Of a DNA stretch of 19,859 bases, positions 8,578 to 15,100 are shown in pieces (the first letter of the stretch is position 1; the number at the start of each line of letters is the position of its first letter). Both the position numbers and the translations under genes were made by a program. The notes under the pieces were generated by a model. The model did no database searches. It was given only the letters and a program-made list of their open reading frames with translations, and was not told the origin of the DNA. The stretch is from positions 1-19,859 of the forward strand of contig JBCAZH010000055.1 of assembly GCA_038533155.1 (NCBI GenBank). The letters are read 5' to 3'. This DNA comes from CALBPI01 sp038533155. Its GTDB lineage: Bacteria; Pseudomonadota; Gammaproteobacteria; Steroidobacterales; Woeseiaceae.

Positions 8578-9381
8578 TCAGGTCGCTGCCGCGTCCTCTT
8601 CGTCGCGCTTTGATCGATTTTTTAACATCGAGCGCGAAAACAGAATACCCAATTCGAACAACAGGTAGACGGGAATCGCCAGTAACGTCTGGCTAAAGAC
8701 GTCCGGTGGCGTTAGGAACATCCCGACGACGAAGCATCCCAGGAACACGTAGGCTCGAACGCTAGCGAGTTTCTCGGGGGTTGTAATGCCCGCCCAACAC
8801 AACAGCACGGTGGCGACAGGTACTTCGAACGCGACGCCGAACGCGAGAAATAGCGGCAGGATAAAGCTCACGTAACTCGCGATATCCGGCATTGAGGCCA
8901 CCGCCTCCCAGTCGTTGCCGATCACGAAATTGAAGATGAGCGGCATCACCACGAAGTAGCAAAACGTGACGCCGAGATAGAACAACGTAATGCTGCTTGC
9001 CAAAAGCGGGATCGCGAAGCGCTTCTCTTTTCTATACAGGCCCGGCGCAATGAACGCCCAGGTTTGATAGAGGATGACCGGCACCGCAATAAAAATTGCC
9101 ACGAAAAACGCGAGTTTGAGGGGGACGAAGAATTTCGAGACCGGATCGATGGCGATCATGCTCGCGCCCGCCGGCAGTGCTTGTCGCACAGGTTCCGACG
9201 CGACCTCCAACAACGTCTTGGAGAATGGCAGCAGCGCCAGGAACACGATGATGACTGCGCCGAACGCCCAGAGCAGTCGGTTTCTTAACTCCAGAAGATG
9301 GGAGAGCAGCGTGCCTTCTTCGAGGTGCTCCTCCTCGTCGGCAATATCCTCGGCGAGTTGATCGTCGTCGGCCGCGCTCAT
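8578..9381 (-). CDS. tatC: Sec-independent translocase subunit TatC
   Basis: TatC is the six-helix inner-membrane receptor that, with TatB, binds twin-arginine signal peptides of folded proteins. This 267-residue copy has the family marks: SHLLELRNRLL at the first helix, FIAPGLYRKEKR in the first large loop (with the conserved Glu), and six hydrophobic segments. The start at 9381 overlaps the tatB stop (ATGA), the usual sign of translational coupling. Compared with E. coli TatC it carries an extra N-terminal cytoplasmic stretch of about 23 residues, of which 11 are Asp or Glu; no later Met offers a shorter start, so the extension seems real. The C-terminus is charged (KNRSKRDEEDAAAT). Confidence 0.96.
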   Translation of the reverse strand: MSAADDDQLAEDIADEEEHLEEGTLLSHLLELRNRLLWAFGAVIIVFLALLPFSKTLLEVASEPVRQALPAGASMIAIDPVSKFFVPLKLAFFVAIFIAVPVILYQTWAFIAPGLYRKEKRFAIPLLASSITLFYLGVTFCYFVVMPLIFNFVIGNDWEAVASMPDIASYVSFILPLFLAFGVAFEVPVATVLLCWAGITTPEKLASVRAYVFLGCFVVGMFLTPPDVFSQTLLAIPVYLLFELGILFSRSMLKNRSKRDEEDAAAT

Positions 9382-9761
9382 GATTCCGGCTCTTTCGGCG
9401 TTTCCGCCGGTGCTGAGGCTGGCGGATCCTGAGGCTCATCGGCATTGGCCTCAGTGGCCGTAGCCTTCCCGCTGTCAGCTAACTCGCCATGCGACTCCAC
9501 CAGCGGTTGCTTTAGCTTGTTGACGTCTTTTTTGAGTTCATCGATGCCCAAAGAAGATTCAAGATCAACCCGAGTGGGCAGTTGCTCACGGATTTTTTTG
9601 AGTTCGAGCTCATCTTCCAATTGATACTGCAGGTTGCTCGCCGTACGACGCGCGTAACCGATGAACTGACCGACCTTCTTGGCCACCTCTGCCATCCGGA
9701 CAGGGCCAAGGACGATCAACATGATCAGGAAGATCAGCAGAAATTCAGGTCCGCTGAACAT
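9378..9761 (-). CDS. tatB: Sec-independent translocase subunit TatB
   Basis: TatB is a single-span inner-membrane protein that forms the substrate receptor with TatC. The 127 residues comprise a short periplasmic start, one membrane helix (about 5-20, FLLIFLIMLIVLGP), the hinge with the LGP motif, an amphipathic helix (VAKKVGQFIGYARR) and a long charged tail that ends in a Pro/Ala/Glu-rich segment. Placement between tatA and tatC confirms it is TatB rather than a second TatA. No good ribosome site precedes its ATG, unlike tatA, which fits the lower amount of TatB than TatA known in other bacteria. Its stop overlaps the tatC start by four bases. Confidence 0.95.
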   Translation of the reverse strand: MFSGPEFLLIFLIMLIVLGPVRMAEVAKKVGQFIGYARRTASNLQYQLEDELELKKIREQLPTRVDLESSLGIDELKKDVNKLKQPLVESHGELADSGKATATEANADEPQDPPASAPAETPKEPES

Positions 9762-9778
9762 GATTCAGGTTGCCAGGG

Positions 9779-9795
9779 CCGCAGCAGGGCTGCGG
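9779..9795 (-). other. Intercistronic hairpin between tatA and tatB
   Basis: A perfect inverted repeat, CCGCAGC and GCTGCGG around a three-base loop, begins directly after the tatA stop codon and ends 17 bases before the tatB start. No T-run follows, so it is not an intrinsic terminator. Position suggests a 3'-end stabiliser or processing point for tatA mRNA; that role is inference. Confidence 0.6.
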
Positions 9796-10038
9796 TTAGG
9801 AGCTTTTCTCGGACTTTGCCTTCTCGGGCGTGCCTTCGAAGGTTGCGTCCTCAGTCTCGCCGATCGACTTGGTCGAATCGGTTTTCGCCTCCTCGTTGTC
9901 CATCGCGCTTTTGAAGCCCTTGATGGCTGAACCGAGGTCTGAGCCAATGTTCTTGAAGCGTTTTGTGCCGAAAATCGCCAAAACGATCGCTAAAACGATC
10001 AGAAGCTGCCAAACGCTGATGCCGCCGGGTCCAAACAT
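9796..10038 (-). CDS. tatA: Sec-independent translocase subunit TatA
   Basis: TatA is the abundant pore- or membrane-thinning subunit of the twin-arginine translocase. The 80-residue protein has one N-terminal membrane helix (about 8-23, VWQLLIVLAIVLAIFG), the hinge FGTKRF, an amphipathic helix (NIGSDLGSAIKGFKSAM) and a polar, acidic tail. An upstream in-frame start at 10110 is possible on paper, but the ATG at 10038 matches the family and is set by GAGAGGA five bases upstream (10044-10050). It is the first tat gene, 111 bases after dtd in the same direction, with a large hairpin between them. Confidence 0.96.
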   Translation of the reverse strand: MFGPGGISVWQLLIVLAIVLAIFGTKRFKNIGSDLGSAIKGFKSAMDNEEAKTDSTKSIGETEDATFEGTPEKAKSEKSS

Positions 10039-10058
10039 GGTAATCCTCTCAGTCAATG

Positions 10059-10104
10059 CTGCGGGCAAACGCCCATGATACGCGACATGGGGCGCTTGCC
10101 GCAG
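10059..10104 (-). other. Large imperfect hairpin in the dtd-tatA leader
   Basis: Two 19-base arms (10059-10077 and 10086-10104) pair over an eight-base loop: 18 pairs, including one G-U in the minus-strand RNA, interrupted only by two single-base bulges. Its near arm ends eight bases from the tatA ribosome site. No T-run follows it in the tatA direction, so it is not a normal terminator. It could be a leader regulator, a protein target, or an RNA-stability element separating dtd from tatA; which one cannot be read from sequence. Confidence 0.65.
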
Positions 10105-10149
10105 GCTCACAAGGGTTGTGCGCCAAAAATGTGACGCGCGACCGTATCA

Positions 10150-10599
10150 TCACTCGGTGGCTGGCGTCTGTAACCAGAATGTTACAGGCCCATCATTCAC
10201 CAATGAGACCTGCATGTCCGCGCCGAAAACACCGGTTTCCACGGTCATTTCGAGACCGCGTAAAGCGTCGGTGAAGCTGTCGAACAGAAATTTACCAAGT
10301 TCCGGTGGTGCCGCGCGGGAAAAGCTTGGGCGACGGCCGCGCGAAGTATCGGCTGCTAAAGTGAATTGCGGTACCGCAAGAATTGCTAGTCCGAGATCTT
10401 TCGCACTCAGATTCATCTTGTCCGCGGAATCCGCGAAGACTCGATAGCCTGAGATTCGCTCGGCGAGCCAACGGGCCGAGTCTTCGGTGTCGTGCGCTTC
10501 AACGCCAAGCAGCACCAAAAGACCCTGCTCTATTGCGCCGACGCGCTCGCCCGCCACCGCAACATGCGCGGACGACACTCTTTGGATCAATCCGATCAC
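10150..10599 (-). CDS. dtd: D-aminoacyl-tRNA deacylase
   Basis: DTD removes D-amino acids (and glycine from tRNA-Ala) from mischarged tRNA in the cytoplasm. The 149-residue protein aligns from end to end with the family: start (M)IGLIQRVSSA, GLLVLLGV, KMNLS, RRPSFSRAAPP, and the GP-containing motif VNDGPVT (134-140), whose Gly-cisPro is the chiral filter. The longer frame up to 10644 is rejected: GTG at 10599 has AAGGAG seven bases upstream and gives the normal length. The other family motif, usually SQFTLxxD, here reads PQFTLAAD, so residue 77 is Pro in place of Ser. It lies upstream of tatA in the same direction. Confidence 0.95.
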   Translation of the reverse strand: MIGLIQRVSSAHVAVAGERVGAIEQGLLVLLGVEAHDTEDSARWLAERISGYRVFADSADKMNLSAKDLGLAILAVPQFTLAADTSRGRRPSFSRAAPPELGKFLFDSFTDALRGLEMTVETGVFGADMQVSLVNDGPVTFWLQTPATE

Positions 10600-10811
10600 G
10601 GGAATACTCCTTGTAACCGACGGCGTATTCGCAGCGTCGGTCAAAATTGGGCTGCAACAATCATTCGAACATCAGCCTAGTCTAAACGACGGTGGTGCTG
10701 CCGCTGCGCCAGGGAAGGTCTGCCGCAGGGACGCGGGCAGCGGAGGCACTGCCGCCCCGACCGTCGCTATGGGATACTCGGCGCCAGAAGGCAACTTTGA
10801 GGGGCGTTGCG
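10600..10811. promoter_or_regulatory. Divergent intergenic region between dtd-tat and the TRAP binding-protein gene
   Basis: These 212 bases should hold both promoters. The half next to the binding-protein gene is very GC-rich and carries CTGCCGC three times (10698, 10720, 10749) plus a near-complement GCGGGCAG (10733-10740) that could form a short bulged hairpin with the second copy. I found no well-spaced sigma70 boxes on either strand. GAGGGG at 10799-10804 is the ribosome site of the plus-strand gene. Confidence 0.4.
10607..10612 (-). promoter_or_regulatory. Ribosome binding site deciding the dtd GTG start
   Basis: The minus strand reads AAGGAG, seven bases before GTG 10599. It decides against the in-frame starts further upstream, which would add about 15 non-homologous residues to a protein whose family begins right at this point. 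Confidence 0.75.
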
Positions 10812-11915
10812 ATGCGGCGACGACATTTTCTGACGGGCGCGGGCGCCGGATTGGTCGCTGCAGGTGTGGCGGCGTGTGGACAAAACACCGAATGCGCTTC
10901 GGGCGGCACTGCGACTGCTGCTGAAGAGTTTCGTTGGAAAATGGTGACCACCTGGCCACCGAACCTGCCAGGTCTTGGCTCAGGCGCGACTAATCTCGCC
11001 AAACGCATTGAGACCGCTTCGGGCGGACGCCTGAAAATCCGAGTCTACGCTGCCGGCGAATTGGTCCCCGCTTTCGAAGTCTTCAACGCGGTGTCCCAAG
11101 GGACCGCAGAGATTGGCCACGGCGCGGCCTACTACTGGAAAGCCAAAGTCGAAGCGGCACAACTGATGACGACCGTGCCGTTTGGCCTTAACGCAGCCGA
11201 GATGGATGCTTGGATGTACTACGGTGGCGGGCTCGAGTTGTGGCGCGAGCTCTACGCGCCTTTCAATCTCGTGCCATTCCCTGCTGGCAACACCGGCGCT
11301 CAAATGGGCGGTTGGTTCAATCGCGAAGTCAATTCGGTCGCAGACCTCAAGGATCTCAAGATGCGGATCCCAGGCATGGGCGGGGAAGCGCTGCGCCGTG
11401 CGGGTGGACTCCCGGTCAACCTGCCCGGCGGGGAGCTGTTTACTGCGCTGCAGACCGGCAACATCGATGCGACAGAATGGGTCGGCCCCTACAACGATGT
11501 GACGTTCGGTTTCCCGAGAATTGCGCGCTACTACTATTACCCGGGTTGGCATGAGCCAGGCCCAACATTGGAAGCGATGGTCAACGCCGAAGCTTGGGAT
11601 GCGCTACCGGAAGACCTCAAGGAAATCGTTAGGGTATGCTGTCAGTCCGTGAACTGCGACATGCTCGCCGAGTACACGTGGCGTAATGCCGAGGCGCTCG
11701 AAACCCTTGCCGACAACCCGGACGTTGACATCCGTCGATTCCCCGATGAGGTGCTGACGACGTTGCGTGGGCACATGCAATCGGTCATGCAAGAACTCGT
11801 TGCCCGCGATGAGAAAGCGCGCAAGATCTACGAGTCGTTGGATGCGTTTCGCGCCCGGTCAGCGCGCTATCAGGAAATCACCGAAGCCGCATTTCTCGAT
11901 ACGCGTCAGCTCTGA
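10812..11915 (+). CDS. TRAP transporter solute-binding protein, Tat-type lipoprotein signal
   Basis: This 367-residue protein resembles DctP/TakP-like binding proteins of the TRAP group once annotated as mannitol/chloroaromatic (COG4663). The mature part starts with FRWKMVTTWPPNLPG, then RLKIRVYAAGELVPAFE and a ligand block: AQMGGWFNREV, LKMRIPGMGGE (Arg185, which in this fold usually holds the substrate carboxylate) and DATEWVGPYND. Members with characterised ligands mostly bind 2-oxo acids or other monocarboxylates, so such a substrate is likely but not shown. The N-terminus MRRRHFLTGAG has a twin-arginine motif, and VAAC at 19-22 is a lipobox, so the protein is probably exported folded by Tat and anchored by lipid at Cys22. 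ATG 10812 is preferred over earlier starts because it begins this signal and has GAGGGG seven bases upstream. The matching permeases are at 17153-19184, not beside it. Confidence 0.92.
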   Translation: MRRRHFLTGAGAGLVAAGVAACGQNTECASGGTATAAEEFRWKMVTTWPPNLPGLGSGATNLAKRIETASGGRLKIRVYAAGELVPAFEVFNAVSQGTAEIGHGAAYYWKAKVEAAQLMTTVPFGLNAAEMDAWMYYGGGLELWRELYAPFNLVPFPAGNTGAQMGGWFNREVNSVADLKDLKMRIPGMGGEALRRAGGLPVNLPGGELFTALQTGNIDATEWVGPYNDVTFGFPRIARYYYYPGWHEPGPTLEAMVNAEAWDALPEDLKEIVRVCCQSVNCDMLAEYTWRNAEALETLADNPDVDIRRFPDEVLTTLRGHMQSVMQELVARDEKARKIYESLDAFRARSARYQEITEAAFLDTRQL

Positions 11916-12277
11916 ATCGCATGCGCTTCTAACAGCTCGCGCGGAATCGATAACAACGCATCCTCGTGAGTTGCGGTTAGGTCAACCGGCGGCGCGCAGC
12001 CGGCCTCAGCCGCTTCTTTCCATCTCGATGCGCACAAACACCAGCGGTCGCCCGCTTGCAGGCCCGGAAAATCCCATGCCGGTAGCGGCGTGATGAGATC
12101 GTTGCCTTGCGATTTACTGTATTGCAGAAATTCGTCATTCACCACTGCGCAAACGACATGGCGACCGAGATCCTGACTGCCAGTCCGGCAATACCCGTCG
12201 CGAAAAAACCCAGTGGCGGTTTTGCTGCAGCACGGCTGCAGCGATGAGCCAAGAATGTTCTTTTCATTGCCAAGCAT
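11906..12277 (-). CDS. DUF2237 family protein
   Basis: This 123-residue soluble protein matches the DUF2237 family, whose function is unknown. Visible family marks are LGSSLQPCCSKTATGFFRDG, CRTGSQDLGRHVVCAVV, FLQYSKSQGNDL, DFPGLQAGDRWCLCASRW and a closing APPVDLTATHEDAL. The many conserved Cys and the WCLC motif suggest a bound metal or a redox role, but that is inference. Its start at 12277 lies 14 bases inside the end of alkB, so the two are very likely cotranscribed and coupled. It is convergent with the TRAP binding-protein gene and overlaps its 3' end by about 10 bases. Confidence 0.88.
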   Translation of the reverse strand: MLGNEKNILGSSLQPCCSKTATGFFRDGYCRTGSQDLGRHVVCAVVNDEFLQYSKSQGNDLITPLPAWDFPGLQAGDRWCLCASRWKEAAEAGCAPPVDLTATHEDALLSIPRELLEAHAIQS

Positions 12278-12914
12278 GATTGAGGTCCACCTCGCGAAAG
12301 GTCAGGCTGATCCGTTGTTGATCAGCGGAGTCATTGGAAGGCTTGAGCCTCTTCACGCCATGGTAGTGCAGACGAGCAGGCCCGCCCATCACAATCACAT
12401 CATTGGCGTAGACCGGAATGCCACGGGGGCTCCCTTGGCGTGATTCCCCCCAAACCAAAAATTCGGCCGGTAGCCCAGTGGACACCGTCACAACCGGCGG
12501 ATCGAAATCGCCTTCGTTCTTATCTTGGTGCGCGGTGAGCTGATTACCAGGTCGGTACCGATTGATCAGGCATGCGTTTGGCGCGAAGCCTCGGAATCCG
12601 GCAACTTCCGCCGCGGCGGCAGCAACTCGCGCCCATGGTGCGGGCATCGCCGGCCACGGTCGGCCCGTCTCGGGATCCAGTGGTTGGTACCGATATCCTC
12701 GACGATCAGACACCCAACCGACGGCACCACAGTTGGTTACCGCCACCGCAATTGGCTTACCGCCCGGTGTCTGCATGTGACGGAACGGAGACCGATCAGT
12801 GATGGTCGTCAGCGACTGCAGCATCTCGATCGCATCGGCGAAGTCAGCGAGGAGGACCAAACCCTCGGACAATTTTTCGACAGGCGGGCGCGCTTGTTGA
12901 AACAGATCATCCAT
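12264..12914 (-). CDS. alkB: AlkB, 2-oxoglutarate/Fe(II) DNA demethylase
   Basis: AlkB repairs 1-methyladenine and 3-methylcytosine in DNA by oxidative demethylation, using Fe(II) and 2-oxoglutarate. With the start at 12914 the protein is 216 residues, the same as E. coli AlkB, and residues fall within three positions of it: iron ligands H129, D131 (LTAHQDKNE) and H185 (HYHGVKRL), 2-oxoglutarate ligands R201 and R207 (QQRISLTFR), and substrate-pocket W67 and Y74 (VGWVSDRRGYRY). Blocks such as NCGAVGW, RPWPAMP and ACLINRYRPG are also kept. An upstream ATG at 12938 would add eight residues; neither start has a clear ribosome site, so I use the family length. It is followed, with overlap, by the DUF2237 gene. 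Confidence 0.95.
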   Translation of the reverse strand: MDDLFQQARPPVEKLSEGLVLLADFADAIEMLQSLTTITDRSPFRHMQTPGGKPIAVAVTNCGAVGWVSDRRGYRYQPLDPETGRPWPAMPAPWARVAAAAAEVAGFRGFAPNACLINRYRPGNQLTAHQDKNEGDFDPPVVTVSTGLPAEFLVWGESRQGSPRGIPVYANDVIVMGGPARLHYHGVKRLKPSNDSADQQRISLTFREVDLNHAWQ

Positions 12915-12994
12915 TTCGAACCAACCGCATGAATGCATTCCGAGGTTTGGCTACACTTTGGGGCTGTCCCGCCGTTATCACGGATCGAATTCTC

Positions 12995-15100
12995 ATGCTT
13001 CGACAAATTGTATTCATATCGCTATTGCTGGCGGCTTGCTGTCAGGCCACTGCGGCCGATCGTCCATTCTCTGGTGCGCAGTTAATCGAGCAGCTACCGA
13101 GCGAAACCCTGTTGTATGTTCGCATACCGCATCCGAACGGCCTGCTGGCGACCGCAAAGGGTAACGCGTTGGACCCGGTCCTTTCCAACCCGGATCGTGC
13201 TCGGATGGCCGACGAAATTATTAGATCGGCTTTCGAGCGGTTGGGACGTGTCGAGCCGGAGATCATTGCGCCGTTTAGCAATCTGATGAACGACATTCGC
13301 TCACCGGTCGAAGTCGCTGTGATCTCGACCCCAGGGCCCGTTTCCGTCATGTCGTTTGTGCTCCCTCATGATGAAGACTCGGGGTTCGAAGCATGGTTTG
13401 CGAATCTGGCGGCCATGGTGCCGGACGTCACGCTGTCTTTGTCACAACAGCAAACAGGGTTTTATGCGATTGACGGGAGCCCAGCGCCGGCCTTTTCCAC
13501 CTTCGATGCGCAGAGCGGCAGCGTCAAATTGCTGGTCGGGCAAGCCCTCGACGCCGCGGGTGCCGAACGCGTGATCCAGATGCTCGACGGCGCCGGCGAA
13601 ATCAGCACTGAAATCGCGGCAATCGATGAGAGCGATCAAGGGCTGGTCGCCTGGATCAACGTCGAGCAAAGCCTACCGATGGCACAGTTGTTCATACCGC
13701 TCGAAGACTACGAAATGTTGCAGCAACTGGGCATCGAAACGATGCGCTCGATTCAGCTAGGAATCGGCGTTGCGAAAGGTCGCTCAACGCTGAGTTTCGG
13801 TGCGTCGTTACTGCCCGGGGTCGAGCGTAAATTGCCGGTCTTCGAGCACGAACTCGGCGCTACGGCTGCAGGTGCGTTAGAGATGGTCGGGCAGCTTGCA
13901 GTGCCGTCTGAACGCGACTGGAATTCACTGGAACAGCTGATCGAGAACACGATCGACGGCGAGGCCTGGACTGAGTGGCAGTACATCAAGACCACGCTGG
14001 CCGATGCGTATGGTTTGGACTTCGCACTAATGACGCGCGCGCTCGGACCGGATTTCACGTTCATCGTCGATTCCGTGGGCGAGTACGTCGCGGTGCGAGT
14101 ACGTGATGAAGCGGCCTATCGGCAATGGTTGGCTCGATTGGAGGCCGTCAGTCATGTTGAGTTCACGACCCGGCGAATCGGCCGTCAAACCGTGAATGCC
14201 GTTGCGATCCGTGAACATGAATCGCCGCTGGACGAGCAATCATTGGAAATTGACGAACAAGCGCGCCGCTGGGCGGCGGTCGTCATGGATATGAAAGACC
14301 GGTCGTACTGGATCGAGGAGGACGGCTATCTATATTTCAGTGGTCTACCGCAACCTCTGATGGCGCGTGCGCGTGAACGAAAACGTGTGCAAGTCGGCGA
14401 ATGGCTGCGCGACGAACGAGGCGCCGACCTCAGCAGCGCTTTGATGGGTGTTACCTGGAACACGCGCCATCTGCCTCGCCGGCTCTATCACACCTACCTC
14501 AACGTGCTGCAGCTGCTGGCTGACGTCGGCCAGGTCTCGTTCGATGTATTTGATATGCCGACCGCCAATGCCTTGAAGCTGCCCACCGAGAGCGCGATGG
14601 GCATTGTGATTTCGATGGGACAGGATTCGCTAGGCCTTGAGATCACCTCTGAATCGTCGCCGCTGGATTTTCTGTTCGGCGGCGGTGCGGGCACGGCGTC
14701 CGCGGCCGCGGTGACGGGGGTCCTCGCAGCTATCGCGATACCGGCCTACCAGGACTACAGCATCCGTGCGGAAGTCAGCGAACGCTTGTACTCGGCAAGC
14801 GGCATGCGCTCGGAGATCGACGCGTTCTATGCTGAGAACGGTCGATTCCCAAACGCGGAAGAAGCCGAGATCCTCGTCGCAGACTTTGGACTGGAGTGGG
14901 TACGTCTCGTCCCGGGTGAGCCGGTGATTGAAGTCGGCTTTGATCCTATCGAAGCGAATGAGGCGTTGATCGACGCGATGCTGGTGTTGAGCGCGACCAC
15001 CGACGATTCTGGTGAGTTGGAATGGTCGTGTGCCGCAACGTTGGAAGAAAAGTACTTGCCAACATTCTGCCGCGACGGCGTGCTGCCCGAGGGATACTGA
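12995..15100 (+). CDS. Exported protein of unknown function with C-terminal type IV pilin-like domain
   Basis: This 701-residue protein starts with an export signal (MLRQIVFISLLLAACCQATA). LAAC at 12-15 fits a lipobox, but a normal signal-peptidase cut after ATA is also possible. Residues about 28-555 are a large, mostly hydrophilic region I cannot assign; the opening (LIEQLPSETLLYVRIP) resembles uncharacterised DUF3352-type secreted proteins only loosely. The end is striking: V573-T-GVLAAIAIPAYQDYSIRAEVSE is the N-terminal helix of a type IVa pilin, followed by ENGRFPNAEEA and a closing Cys pair, C679 and C692, in WSCAATLEEKYLPTFCR, the classic pilin disulfide loop. The prepilin cleavage site and Glu5 are missing. 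ATG 12995 is chosen because it begins the signal; the frame runs open back to 12929. The stop overlaps the next start by one base. Confidence 0.82.
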   Translation: MLRQIVFISLLLAACCQATAADRPFSGAQLIEQLPSETLLYVRIPHPNGLLATAKGNALDPVLSNPDRARMADEIIRSAFERLGRVEPEIIAPFSNLMNDIRSPVEVAVISTPGPVSVMSFVLPHDEDSGFEAWFANLAAMVPDVTLSLSQQQTGFYAIDGSPAPAFSTFDAQSGSVKLLVGQALDAAGAERVIQMLDGAGEISTEIAAIDESDQGLVAWINVEQSLPMAQLFIPLEDYEMLQQLGIETMRSIQLGIGVAKGRSTLSFGASLLPGVERKLPVFEHELGATAAGALEMVGQLAVPSERDWNSLEQLIENTIDGEAWTEWQYIKTTLADAYGLDFALMTRALGPDFTFIVDSVGEYVAVRVRDEAAYRQWLARLEAVSHVEFTTRRIGRQTVNAVAIREHESPLDEQSLEIDEQARRWAAVVMDMKDRSYWIEEDGYLYFSGLPQPLMARARERKRVQVGEWLRDERGADLSSALMGVTWNTRHLPRRLYHTYLNVLQLLADVGQVSFDVFDMPTANALKLPTESAMGIVISMGQDSLGLEITSESSPLDFLFGGGAGTASAAAVTGVLAAIAIPAYQDYSIRAEVSERLYSASGMRSEIDAFYAENGRFPNAEEAEILVADFGLEWVRLVPGEPVIEVGFDPIEANEALIDAMLVLSATTDDSGELEWSCAATLEEKYLPTFCRDGVLPEGY

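Noticed and set aside
10168..10187. Perfect 7-bp dyad CTGTAAC/GTTACAG around six bases
   Set aside because: It lies inside the conserved end of dtd (codons for GPVTFWLQT), has no T-run and no position that suggests regulation; likely chance.
10980..11552. A 190-codon minus-strand frame inside the TRAP binding-protein gene
   Set aside because: It is antisense to a protein with strong family motifs, has no ribosome site and no recognisable domain.
10812..12914. A metabolic link between 2-oxo-acid uptake by the TRAP binding protein and the 2-oxoglutarate-dependent AlkB
   Set aside because: The substrate of the transporter is not known and intracellular 2-oxoglutarate is not limiting in ordinary bacteria; nothing in the sequence ties them.
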